A program made the translations under genes and the position numbers. A DNA stretch of 64,000 bases from the NCBI GenBank assembly GCA_964555235.1, contig CAZKRU010000002.1, forward strand, positions 50,068-114,067, given 5' to 3'. This stretch comes from CAZKRU01 sp964555235. GTDB lineage: Bacteria; Verrucomicrobiota; Verrucomicrobiia; Methylacidiphilales; CAMAQI01. Positions 53,340-61,330 of the stretch are shown piece by piece; the stretch's first letter is position 1, and the number at the start of each line of letters is the position of its first letter. The notes beneath the pieces were generated by a model. That model did not search any database. It was not told where the DNA came from and saw nothing but the letters and a program-made list of their open reading frames with translations.

Positions 53340-53827
53340 AATTTCATTCCAAAAACCGCCCTGCATTGATTGTATTTGATTTCGATGGGGTCATGACTGA
53401 CAACCGCGTTTTGGTTTTTCAGGATGGGACTGAAGCGGTTTGGTGTAGTCGGAGTGACGGTCTTGGGGTTTCGATGTTGCGTGAAGCAAAAATTCCAATG
53501 GTGATTTTATCAACAGAAAAAAATCCGGTGGTGACGGCGAGAGCAAAAAAACTCCGAATGCCGGTTTTGCAGGGGAAAAGTGACAAAAGTCGGGAGCTGC
53601 TCAAGTATAGCCGACATTTAAGGGTATCACTTTCAGAGATTATGTATGTTGGTAATGATTTAAACGATCTTGCCGCCATGAAGATCGTGGGATGGCCGGT
53701 TTGTCCCTCAGATGCACATTCACAGATCAAGCGAATTTCAAAAATCGTATTAAAAGCAAAAGGCGGCGACGGTGTTGTCAGGGAAATTGCAGAAGTGATT
53801 TTGAAGATCTCATTTAAGGGGCAGTGA
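53336..53827 (+). CDS. HAD phosphatase, KdsC-like
   Basis: A 163-residue HAD-superfamily phosphatase. The motif FDFDGVMTDN (Asp15, Asp17), the LSTEKNP segment, and VGNDLNDLAAM match KdsC/Kdn-9-P phosphatase proteins that dephosphorylate 3-deoxy-2-keto sugar acids. With the NulO synthase at 55827 and the synthetase at 57577, it may dephosphorylate a nonulosonic acid 9-phosphate. It is about the size of KdsC, with an ATGA overlap upstream. Confidence 0.88.
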   Translation: MKFHSKNRPALIVFDFDGVMTDNRVLVFQDGTEAVWCSRSDGLGVSMLREAKIPMVILSTEKNPVVTARAKKLRMPVLQGKSDKSRELLKYSRHLRVSLSEIMYVGNDLNDLAAMKIVGWPVCPSDAHSQIKRISKIVLKAKGGDGVVREIAEVILKISFKGQ

Positions 53828-53855
53828 TTTTAGTAACGAGCTTAATTTGAAAAAG

Positions 53856-55769
53856 ATGAACGGAACTGGAAAATTTGATTTTGTCTTTGCGTGGTTCAGT
53901 GTCCGAGGTGGATCCTATCACAAATTAATTCATCTTCACGAGCTCCTTAAGGGGATTGGTTTTCGAAGTTTGCTGCTGATTTCAAATGATCCACCTTACG
54001 GGTTAAATAGCGAAACCGATTATACTGCGGAGGAGCTGTATCGTCTCAGGGAAATCGGGGTTGAAATCAAGTCACGAGAGGAAATCTTGAAGATCGTATT
54101 GAGCGTTCGTTCGGAAGTTTTTGTGACTGATACAGGGGAGGATCCGAATGGCGCGGAAGGTGCGGTAGTTGATGCAGCAAGAATGGGACGTGCAAAGTCA
54201 GTTCAAATGGCATGTCTTTTGGATGACTTTAAGTACTGGAAAAGTGATTATCTTCTGCTGCAGAGGCCATTTTCGCTGTGGCACGTGATCGAATATTTTA
54301 AAAGACGCGATGCAGCCGATCTGATCGAATGCAAAAGAATATTTTTTACCGGAAATATTTTTAATGAAGCCATCACAAATCGATGGACATCGAGTATTCG
54401 CACAAAAAATGATTTTTGCCAAAAATACCACTTGGACACTCGTTTTCCCATCTGTCTTTGGATGCCAGGAAGGGATGATGGAAAAGCCGAGCACTTTCCC
54501 CATGTGATGGAAGCTTGCAAGGCGCATCAGTTCAATCTCATTTGCAAACTTCACCCATGGGAATACAAGCGACTAATGCAAGGAAAGGCGGAAGGACGTT
54601 CTGTGGAAAAGTGGGACTGCGAGTTTATTGAAGAGCGGGACAGCTCGTGGGCGATGAATTTTTGTGATGTGGCGGTTGCGGGCAATACTTCGGTAGGGGC
54701 GGAAATGGCGTGGTGGAAAAAGCCTGCAATTTATTACAAAACCATCAAAACATGGAGAACCGATGCGGTGGCTTCCTGTTCAGATCTGATCACCGACTAC
54801 GAAGATCTTAAGTGGATGTTGCAAAAAGCGGTCTTGATGCCGCCGCCCGAATGGGCCTATGAGACTGGAATTTCCAATTTACATCCTAATCCGAGAATCT
54901 CCTCCTTTCAGCTGACCATTCGCTCTCTCATTGAGGTTTTGGAGCAGCCGACGGAGCGGCGTAAGATCGGCACTTCGAAAAAACTCCAGTCCATGTATCG
55001 TGAGGATTATGCTCATTTCATGAAGATGCAGGGGGCTCCAAAGGTCACTTGGCGGGACAAGGTTTCCAAGAGGATTCACAAAATTCTTGATCGCCGGGAC
55101 CAGCGACGATCCAAAAGGAGTCTGAGAAAATTGGAAAGTGAGTGCGTGAACGAGCGCTGGCGGGTTCCGATGGAGTTTCAGGGTTTTGGCGATTACAAAA
55201 CCATCAAACCGAAACAAAACCGATTTGAAATTAAGCAGTTATTCCAAAAAGTTGCCAAGTTGAAGCCATCCGTTGTTTGTGAAATTGGAACTTATCGTGG
55301 AGGGACCTTGCTTTTATGGGGATACGCGGGAACTGATGATGCGCTGCTCATCTCGTTGGACCTGTTTGAGGGGGGGGAGAGGAACGCTTACAATCGAAGC
55401 GCGGTGCAATTTCTTCGAAGAATATTAAAGCCAACCCAAAGCACCTGTTTTTTTGGAAAGGACTCCCAGTTCCCATCGACTTGTGGCGAAGTGAAATCCG
55501 TATTGAAAGGAAGATCGATCGATTTCTTATTTATTGATGGAGACCACCGCTATCACGCCGTCAAGCAGGACTTTAATCTTTATGGACCGTTGGTCAGAAG
55601 CGGAGGGTATATTGCCTTTCATGACATTGTGAAGCGGGAAGGGGCATCGCATCTGGAGGTTTATAAATTTTGGGAGGAGATTAAAGGGCGTTACGAGAGT
55701 GAAGAGATTGTTGGACCCCCAGATGACAAGGATCATCCGATTGGGATTGGATTGATACGAGTGCCTTGA
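53856..55769 (+). CDS. GT-B-like domain fused to a SAM methyltransferase
   Basis: A 637-residue fusion. Residues 1 to about 370 are GT-B-like: FAWFSVRGGSYHKLIHLHELL at the start and VAGNTSVGAEMAWWKKPAIYYK at the expected nucleotide-binding site. A linker rich in Lys and Arg follows. From about 465 a class I methyltransferase of the CmcI/Methyltransf_24 type has VCEIGTYRGGTLLLWGY and FLFIDGDHRYHAVKQDFN. ATG 53856 is preferred to TTG 53847. It may add and methylate a sugar in one protein; specificity unknown. Confidence 0.8.
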   Translation: MNGTGKFDFVFAWFSVRGGSYHKLIHLHELLKGIGFRSLLLISNDPPYGLNSETDYTAEELYRLREIGVEIKSREEILKIVLSVRSEVFVTDTGEDPNGAEGAVVDAARMGRAKSVQMACLLDDFKYWKSDYLLLQRPFSLWHVIEYFKRRDAADLIECKRIFFTGNIFNEAITNRWTSSIRTKNDFCQKYHLDTRFPICLWMPGRDDGKAEHFPHVMEACKAHQFNLICKLHPWEYKRLMQGKAEGRSVEKWDCEFIEERDSSWAMNFCDVAVAGNTSVGAEMAWWKKPAIYYKTIKTWRTDAVASCSDLITDYEDLKWMLQKAVLMPPPEWAYETGISNLHPNPRISSFQLTIRSLIEVLEQPTERRKIGTSKKLQSMYREDYAHFMKMQGAPKVTWRDKVSKRIHKILDRRDQRRSKRSLRKLESECVNERWRVPMEFQGFGDYKTIKPKQNRFEIKQLFQKVAKLKPSVVCEIGTYRGGTLLLWGYAGTDDALLISLDLFEGGERNAYNRSAVQFLRRILKPTQSTCFFGKDSQFPSTCGEVKSVLKGRSIDFLFIDGDHRYHAVKQDFNLYGPLVRSGGYIAFHDIVKREGASHLEVYKFWEEIKGRYESEEIVGPPDDKDHPIGIGLIRVP

Positions 55770-55826
55770 AATAGATCGATTGATTCCATTCGACTAATTT
55801 CAAAAAACTGCCAGAAGAAAGAACTT

Positions 55827-56666
55827 ATGAGTACACCGGTTTACATTATCGCGGAAGTCGGAATTAATCACAATGGTGATCTGGAGATTGCAAAGCAATT
55901 AATCCAGATGGCTAAAGAGAGCGGTTGTGACGCGGTGAAGTTTCAAAAGCGAACGATCGATGTCGTCTATCCGCCTGACGTGCTGGCGACTCCACGCAAG
56001 AGCCCGTGGGGAACCACGACGCGTGAGCAAAAAGAAGGATTGGAGTTCGGCTTGGATCAATATCGTGAGATCGACCGGTATTGCAAAGAATTGAAAATTG
56101 ACTGGACCGCCTCTTGCTGGGATGTGCCGAGTCAGAAATGGTTGAGACAATTTGACTGTCCTTTTAACAAAGTGGCTTCCGCCATGGCGACGCATCCCGA
56201 GTTTTTGGAGGCCGTGGCTGAGGAAAAGAAGAAGACCTATCTTTCCACGGGGATGTGTACGTATGAGGAGATTGATCGGGCCTTGTTGATTTTTAAAAAG
56301 CACGGGGCGCCCGTCGTCCTGATGCATACGGTATCAGAATATCCAGCACCGGATGAAATTCTGAATTTGCGCTGTATCGAAACGCTTCGGAACCGTTACA
56401 AAATTCCGGTGGGTTACAGTGGGCACGAGGTTTCAGTCTCGCCTTCGGTGGTTGCGTCCGCACTTGGTGCTGTGGCGATTGAGCGTCATATTACATTGGA
56501 CCGTGCGATGTACGGAAGCGATCAAGCGGCTTCGCTAGAACGTCCGGGATTGCAGCAGATGGTTTCGACGATTCGTAAGATTCCGAGTGCTTTGGGGGAT
56601 GGCGAAAAGCGGATTACGGAAGGCGAGAAGGCGGTCGCGAAAAAACTTCGCTACTGGCACGAGTAA
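55827..56666 (+). CDS. nonulosonic acid synthase, short NeuB-family form without SAF domain
   Basis: A 279-residue NeuB-family synthase. YIIAEVGINHNGDLEIAKQLI, CDAVKFQKRTIDVVYPPDV and ERHITLDRAMYGSDQAASLE carry the PEP and metal-binding residues. The protein ends just after the barrel, so the C-terminal SAF domain of the PseI and LegI copies is absent. Short forms of this type are common in environmental genomes. With the KdsC-like phosphatase and a CMP-NulO synthetase nearby, it may make a Kdn- or Neu5Ac-like sugar, perhaps as the 9-phosphate. Substrate not determinable. Confidence 0.88.
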   Translation: MSTPVYIIAEVGINHNGDLEIAKQLIQMAKESGCDAVKFQKRTIDVVYPPDVLATPRKSPWGTTTREQKEGLEFGLDQYREIDRYCKELKIDWTASCWDVPSQKWLRQFDCPFNKVASAMATHPEFLEAVAEEKKKTYLSTGMCTYEEIDRALLIFKKHGAPVVLMHTVSEYPAPDEILNLRCIETLRNRYKIPVGYSGHEVSVSPSVVASALGAVAIERHITLDRAMYGSDQAASLERPGLQQMVSTIRKIPSALGDGEKRITEGEKAVAKKLRYWHE

Positions 56667-56686
56667 TTTTAAGCTGATTTCTCTCG

Positions 56687-57577
56687 ATGATTTCAGAACT
56701 GCAGTCTTCCAATGATCCGGTGATTTACCGGGGGAAAATTCGTGATGGAGCCTGGGGGCGTTGGAGCTCGGAAGACTTTGAGGTTCGTCATCATGCCGCG
56801 AGTGATGTCGCTTATTTGAGTCCATTTCCTCAGCGGGTGAAGGACTTCTATGCCTCCGCTGAATACCGCTCTCAGTACAATGCTTCCAACGAAATTCAGG
56901 AATACTATCGCTTACATGATGGGATTCAAAAGGAAAAGTTAACCCGTCTCGATCTTCATGATTATCGTGGGAAAGTCGTTGGCGATTTTGGATGTGGAGG
57001 GGGAGTTTTTCTGGATTTGCTTCGGGGAATTGCTTCGGAGACGGTTGGAGTGGAGCCGAATCCCGATTTTGCTCAGGCCTTACGCAACAAAGGTCATCAG
57101 GGGTTTCAATGGGCGGAAGAGGTGATGAGATCGCGCCCTGGAACCTTGGATCGGGCGGTCAGTTTTGATGCGATTGAGCATGTTGAGAATCCGATCGAAT
57201 TTCTCCGTCAGATCCGGGAGTGTCTCAAGCCGGGAGGTCGACTGATTGTTTCTACGGACAACCGGAACGAGCTGTTGTTCCAGCTGAAGCCGAAAGGGTT
57301 TGAGGAGTTTTATTATCGCACGGCACACCTCTGGTATTTTACAGAAAAATCGCTCCGAATCATGGGAGAGGCGGCGGGGTTTCGTGTGATGAGAACTTTT
57401 TATCAGCAGTGCTTCGATCTTGGAAATATGATGCGATGGATGGAGCAGGGAAAACCTTGCGGAAATGGAACGATGGCGACATGGCTGGATGCATCCCTTG
57501 AATCTCATTTTTCCCAACATCTTGAAAAACAGGGATGGGCAAATCTCGTTTATCTGGAATACGAACGGGTAAAGTGA
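56687..57577 (+). CDS. class I SAM-dependent methyltransferase
   Basis: A 296-residue methyltransferase. VVGDFGCGGGVFLDLLRG is the SAM-binding motif I and FDAIEHVENPIEFLRQIRECLKPGGRLIVST the motif II-III region, typical of the UbiG/Methyltransf_23 group. It shares a TGATG junction with the following CMP-sugar synthetase. It may O-methylate a nonulosonic acid or another glycan sugar. Confidence 0.84.
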   Translation: MISELQSSNDPVIYRGKIRDGAWGRWSSEDFEVRHHAASDVAYLSPFPQRVKDFYASAEYRSQYNASNEIQEYYRLHDGIQKEKLTRLDLHDYRGKVVGDFGCGGGVFLDLLRGIASETVGVEPNPDFAQALRNKGHQGFQWAEEVMRSRPGTLDRAVSFDAIEHVENPIEFLRQIRECLKPGGRLIVSTDNRNELLFQLKPKGFEEFYYRTAHLWYFTEKSLRIMGEAAGFRVMRTFYQQCFDLGNMMRWMEQGKPCGNGTMATWLDASLESHFSQHLEKQGWANLVYLEYERVK

Positions 57578-58317
57578 TGAAGGTTTGTGCGTTGATTCCA
57601 GCGCGAGGAGGCTCCAAAGGAGTTCCAGGAAAAAACATCCGTCTTTTGGGCGGACATCCTTTGATTGCGTACTCGGTGGTGGCAGCAAAACTTTGCTCCG
57701 CCATTGATCGAGTGGTGGTGACAACAGATTCTGATGAAATTGCCTCAATTTGTGAGCGCTATGGTGCTGAAGCGCCATTTCGACGGCCGGCCCCGATTGC
57801 GGGAGATCGCTCGACGGATTTGGAATATGTGGAGCATTTTTTGGATTGGGCTGATCAGAATGAGGGGGCGCCCGAGCTGGTGGTTCAATTGCGGCCTACA
57901 ACACCATTTCGTGATCCAATACTCATGGCCGAGGCGATCGAAGGACTTCAAAAAACTCCAAGCGCAACAAGCGTTCGCTCGGGTCACGAGCTCCCCGAAT
58001 CCCCTCATAAAATGTTGCAAGTGGTCGATGGATATTTTACTGGATTTTTCCCGGACGACCCACGTCCCGAATATTACAATCTTCCTCGTCAAACTTTCCC
58101 TAAAGCCTACCAACCGAATGGGTACATTGATATTCTCAGAACCTTGTTTGTTCGAGAAGCCCGTGCCTTGTATGGACCCCAAATGATGGCATGCGTGACT
58201 CCTTATGCGGCGGAGGTTGATTTGCCCGAGGATTTTGATCGACTGGAATTCGAGTTGGAAAGAAATCCGCAGCCGTATCATCGCTTACTCAGGCGGGAAT
58301 TGGAGGGAGCAGCATGA
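57577..58317 (+). CDS. CMP-nonulosonic acid synthetase (NeuA-like, third)
   Basis: A 246-residue cytidylyltransferase. CALIPARGGSKGVPGKNIRLLGGHPLIAYS gives the CTP-binding motif, VVTTDSDEIASICERYGAEAPFRRP follows, and QLRPTTPFRDP is the conserved region. The ATG shares a base with the previous stop; an ATG at 57535 is unlikely because it lies inside the methyltransferase gene. It is more NeuA-like than PseF-like in its SKGVPGKN motif. It would activate the product of the NulO synthase at 55827. Confidence 0.88.
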   Translation: MKVCALIPARGGSKGVPGKNIRLLGGHPLIAYSVVAAKLCSAIDRVVVTTDSDEIASICERYGAEAPFRRPAPIAGDRSTDLEYVEHFLDWADQNEGAPELVVQLRPTTPFRDPILMAEAIEGLQKTPSATSVRSGHELPESPHKMLQVVDGYFTGFFPDDPRPEYYNLPRQTFPKAYQPNGYIDILRTLFVREARALYGPQMMACVTPYAAEVDLPEDFDRLEFELERNPQPYHRLLRRELEGAA

Positions 58318-59012
58318 AGTGGATGGTGAGGAAAGCGCGCGAGCAGGTGCAGGCGTTGAAACCGTGGTGGAAAGGGGTAAAAAAGGAAATTCAGGCCCAT
58401 ACACCTTGGCGGGAACAGTTATTTCATAAATACAATTATAATTTTAGCCCCGCTCAGTTGAGGGTGCTCATGAATCAGATTGAGCAGGTTCGAGAGATCC
58501 CGGGAATTATCCTTGAAGTTGGCTGTGCGGGTGGGAACACGACGGTATTTCTCCAAAAATTCATGAAAGATCTTGGAATTGAGAAGGAATACATCTGTTT
58601 GGATACGTTTAGTGGATTTACTGCCGAGGATATTCGATTCGAAAAGAAAAAGCGAAAAAAGGGTGTGGAATTTTTACATGGGTTTCGAGCCAACAAGAAA
58701 ACCTGGTTTGACGAGACAATGCTTCGAAACCAGGTTTCTGTCCGAGCAATCCAAGGGGATGCGAACCACTTTGATTTTTCGGCATTGGGGCCCATCGCCT
58801 TTTGTTTATTGGATGTCGATATTTACAATCCCGCAAAAAATACGCTGAATGGAATTGTTCCGATCATGAGTCCGGGGGGGATTGTGGTGATGGATGATTG
58901 CAAGCCAGGAACGGAATACGATGGGTCATATCAGGCCTATATGGAATTCGTAAAGGAAACCAATCGGACGCCCGAGTTGGTTTTTCGAAAATTGGGCGTT
59001 TTAAGATTTTAA
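58314..59012 (+). CDS. TylF/MycF-like O-methyltransferase
   Basis: A 232-residue methyltransferase. ILEVGCAGGNTTVFLQKFM is the SAM site, and LLDVDIYNPAKNTLNGIVPIMSPGGIVVMDDCKPGTEYDGSYQAY is the metal-binding region typical of macrocin-O-methyltransferase (TylF) enzymes, with LDVDIY and DDC as likely metal ligands. It overlaps the previous synthetase by 4 bp, so it is a candidate for methylating the nonulosonic acid or another sugar hydroxyl. Confidence 0.84.
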   Translation: MKWMVRKAREQVQALKPWWKGVKKEIQAHTPWREQLFHKYNYNFSPAQLRVLMNQIEQVREIPGIILEVGCAGGNTTVFLQKFMKDLGIEKEYICLDTFSGFTAEDIRFEKKKRKKGVEFLHGFRANKKTWFDETMLRNQVSVRAIQGDANHFDFSALGPIAFCLLDVDIYNPAKNTLNGIVPIMSPGGIVVMDDCKPGTEYDGSYQAYMEFVKETNRTPELVFRKLGVLRF

Positions 59013-59024
59013 TGGAGCAAAACG

Positions 59025-60416
59025 ATGGCAGGTCACGGATTTTCACACGAACCGAAACAGGTGCCTCAGGTACACACGAAGCACCGTCGGATTCAGACAG
59101 CGATTCCAGTTCCAGAATCCATTCCAATTTTTGAGGATTTATACAAGTACGAATCTCGCTCGATGCATGGGCAGATGCCCGTGGTTTGGGATCGAGCGGA
59201 GGGGTTTCAAGTTCATGATGCTTGGGGAAATACTTGGATTGATTTTACTTCCACGATTTTTGTCACGAATGCGGGACATGGGAATCTTCGGATTCGAAAG
59301 GCGATTCAGGAGCAATTAGACAAGCCATTGCTTCACACATACACCTATGCGACAAAAATTCGGGCAGACTATATTCGATATCTGATCGAAAAGACGCCGA
59401 AACAATTTGAGAAAGCTTTTTTACTTTCTGCAGGAACTGAAGTCACCGAGTGCGCCTTTAAGCTGATGAGAATGCAGGGACGCAAGATCGGGAAACGTCG
59501 TGGAGGAGTGATTGCGTTTGAGGGAAATTGGCATGGTCGCACGCTTGGCGCTCAGATGATGAGTTATAATCCTGCACAAAAAGAGTGGATCGGGACATTG
59601 GATCCGAATATCTTTCATCTCCCATTTCCATATCCCTGGCGTGAAGAGGCGATCAAGGATCCTGTCGGATTTTTTGAAAAGAGCCTTCGAGAGCTTTGCC
59701 AAAAAGAGGGATTAGATCCTCAAAAGGATTTGTGCGGCTTCATGTTGGAAACCTTCCAAGGATGGGGTGCTTGGTTCTATCCTCCGGAATTTGTGCAAGC
59801 ACTCTGCCGTTTTGCCAAGGCGAACGGGATGTTGGTTGCTTTTGATGAAATGCAGGCTGGATTTGGAAGAACGGGAAAGCTCTTTGGGTATATGCACTAC
59901 GGAGTTGAGCCGGATCTGCTCTGTTGCGGAAAAGGCGCAGGGTCAAGTCTTCCACTTTCCATCGTTCTCGGATCCGCGGAAGTCTTGGATCTACCTGACA
60001 TCGGATCAATGAGTTCAACACACTCGGCGAACCCGATGGTCTGTGCCGCGGGATTAGCGAATCTCCAAGCGCTTTTAGAGGACGGGTTCATCGAAAATTC
60101 GAAAACTCTTGGGAAAGTGTTTCATCAGGAGTTGGAAAAGCTTCGGAAGAAATATCCTCAACAGATTCGATATGTGACGGGAACTGGGTTGTTGGCGGCA
60201 TTGATTTTTCAAGATCCGACCGGGAAACCGCTTGCGTCATTGTGTGATGAGATTTGTGAGGAAGCGATGCGTCGGGGATTATTGATGGTTCACACAGGGC
60301 GCGAATCGATTAAATTGGCGCCGCCCCTTTGTATCACGGAGGAAGGGTTGCGGGAGGGGTTGCAGGTGTTGGATGAGGTTATTAGAGACTGTAGCCTTTT
60401 AGGCTGTGGGCGGTAG
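59025..60416 (+). CDS. class III PLP aminotransferase
   Basis: A 463-residue class III aminotransferase (4-aminobutyrate/ornithine type). GTEVTECAFKLMRM and FEGNWHGRTLGAQMMSYNP are the PLP phosphate and substrate regions; AFDEMQAGFGRTGKLFGY carries the PLP aspartate, and LLCCGKGAGSSLPLS the Schiff-base lysine. It is unusual in a sugar cluster and could use a keto-sugar or amino acid donor. The last codons (SLLGCGR and stop) lie in the left arm of hairpin copy B, so the natural C-terminus may have been altered by that element. Confidence 0.88.
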   Translation: MAGHGFSHEPKQVPQVHTKHRRIQTAIPVPESIPIFEDLYKYESRSMHGQMPVVWDRAEGFQVHDAWGNTWIDFTSTIFVTNAGHGNLRIRKAIQEQLDKPLLHTYTYATKIRADYIRYLIEKTPKQFEKAFLLSAGTEVTECAFKLMRMQGRKIGKRRGGVIAFEGNWHGRTLGAQMMSYNPAQKEWIGTLDPNIFHLPFPYPWREEAIKDPVGFFEKSLRELCQKEGLDPQKDLCGFMLETFQGWGAWFYPPEFVQALCRFAKANGMLVAFDEMQAGFGRTGKLFGYMHYGVEPDLLCCGKGAGSSLPLSIVLGSAEVLDLPDIGSMSSTHSANPMVCAAGLANLQALLEDGFIENSKTLGKVFHQELEKLRKKYPQQIRYVTGTGLLAALIFQDPTGKPLASLCDEICEEAMRRGLLMVHTGRESIKLAPPLCITEEGLREGLQVLDEVIRDCSLLGCGR

Positions 60417-60417
60417 G
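60388..60417 (+). repeat. left arm of hairpin copy B (IVS-like cassette)
   Basis: The 30 bases pair with the reverse complement of 60774-60803 at 23 positions. The arm includes TAGCCTTTTAGGCTGT and GGCGGTAGG blocks shared with copies A and C. It contains the stop codon of the upstream aminotransferase. Confidence 0.78.
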
Positions 60418-60420
60418 AGT

Positions 60421-60792
60421 ATGAGGGATCATCAGAAATTGAGGGCTTTTGAGCTAGCGGATGAGGTGGCCTTATTCACCTACCGACTTACAAAAGAGTT
60501 TCCCAAGGAAGAAATTTATGGACTGACATCGCAGATGCGGCGAGCGGCGGTTTCGGTTCCTTCCAATATTGTCGAAGGATCAGCTCGTGAAAGTCAGGTT
60601 GAATATGTACGCTTTCTTGAAATCGCCTTTGGTTCATTGCGAGAGCTTCATTATCAATTTGATCTAGCAGGGCGATTGGGATATGTGGAAGCGAAGGAGA
60701 TTTCTAGTTGCGATTCGAAAATGCTCGAAACCGAGAGGGTTCTTGGGGCGTTGATCCGGTCGATGCGATCTGACCTAAAGCCTACAGTCTAA
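60421..60792 (+). CDS. four-helix-bundle protein (23S rRNA intervening-sequence family)
   Basis: A 123-residue four-helix-bundle protein: LRAFELADEVALFTYRLTKEFPKEEIYGLTSQMRRAAVSVPSNIVEGSARESQVEYVRFLEIAFGSLRELHYQFDLA is typical of the TIGR02436 group, first known from intervening sequences in bacterial 23S rRNA. Function unknown; homologues bind nucleic acid in some systems (for example diversity-generating retroelement accessory proteins). The gene lies inside an imperfect inverted repeat (60388-60417 and 60774-60803), and its stop codon is formed by the right arm. It has no link to glycan synthesis and looks like an insertion. Confidence 0.9.
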   Translation: MRDHQKLRAFELADEVALFTYRLTKEFPKEEIYGLTSQMRRAAVSVPSNIVEGSARESQVEYVRFLEIAFGSLRELHYQFDLAGRLGYVEAKEISSCDSKMLETERVLGALIRSMRSDLKPTV

Positions 60793-60803
60793 AAGCCTAT
60801 AGA
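60774..60803 (+). repeat. right arm of hairpin copy B (IVS-like cassette)
   Basis: This arm (starting CCTAAAGCCTACAGTCT) pairs with 60388-60417 at 23 of 30 positions. It encodes the last residues KPTV and the TAA of the four-helix-bundle gene and ends 4 bases before the next ATG. Confidence 0.78.
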
Positions 60804-60807
60804 CCCC

Positions 60808-61263
60808 ATGTTTATCATTCGCCATTTCGGTATTGTCGTTCAAGATCTAGATCGAGTTCTCGGGTACTACCGCGATTTTCTTGGGTTCGTTGAAACGCGG
60901 AGAATGGAAGAATCGGGGGAATTTTTGGAGACGGTGTTGGGTATTTCGGGGATTCGTGTGACGACAGTGAAGATGAAGGGATCCGAGGGAGAAGTTCTTT
61001 TGGAGCTGCTTAAATTTCATCATCCTCAATCCGAAGGGGACGTGATCCCGAAGCGGTCTTTGACGCAGTTGGGGCCAACGCATTTTGCATTGACGGTAGC
61101 AAACGTGGAGGCGCTTTATCAAAAATTAAGGGTCGCCGGACATCGATTTATTTCGGAACCACGGATTTCTGCGGATGGTGGAGCGAAGGTTTGCTTTGGG
61201 TTTGATCCTGAGGGGAATCCGATTGAATTTGTGGAAGTCCTTGGGAAGGCGGTAGGGAAATAG
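60808..61263 (+). CDS. VOC (glyoxalase-fold) family protein
   Basis: A 151-residue vicinal-oxygen-chelate protein: RHFGIVVQDLDRVLGYYRDFLGF and THFALTVANVEALYQKLRVAGHRFI are the paired beta-alpha-beta-beta-beta modules, and VCFGFDPEGNPIEFVEV ends the fold with the metal-binding Glu. Candidate metal ligands are His6, a mid-chain Glu, His92 and the final Glu. It could be an epimerase or lyase on a sugar-related acid. Its C-terminal codons (GKAVGK and stop) extend into hairpin copy C. Confidence 0.82.
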   Translation: MFIIRHFGIVVQDLDRVLGYYRDFLGFVETRRMEESGEFLETVLGISGIRVTTVKMKGSEGEVLLELLKFHHPQSEGDVIPKRSLTQLGPTHFALTVANVEALYQKLRVAGHRFISEPRISADGGAKVCFGFDPEGNPIEFVEVLGKAVGK

Positions 61264-61330
61264 ACTGTAGGCTATAGGTAAACTTTATGACGATTTCTTC
61301 CTGCAGCCTACCGCCTAAACCCCTACAGCC
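61248..61330. repeat. hairpin repeat, copy C (empty, 21-nt loop)
   Basis: Outer stem: 61248-61257 pairs with 61321-61330 at 9 of 10 positions. Inner stem: 61263-61278 pairs with 61300-61315 at 12 of 16. Five unpaired bases lie on each side between the stems. The 21-base loop (61279-61299) holds the ATG of the next gene at 61287. Arms share GTAGGC/GCCTAC blocks with copies A and B. Confidence 0.8.
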
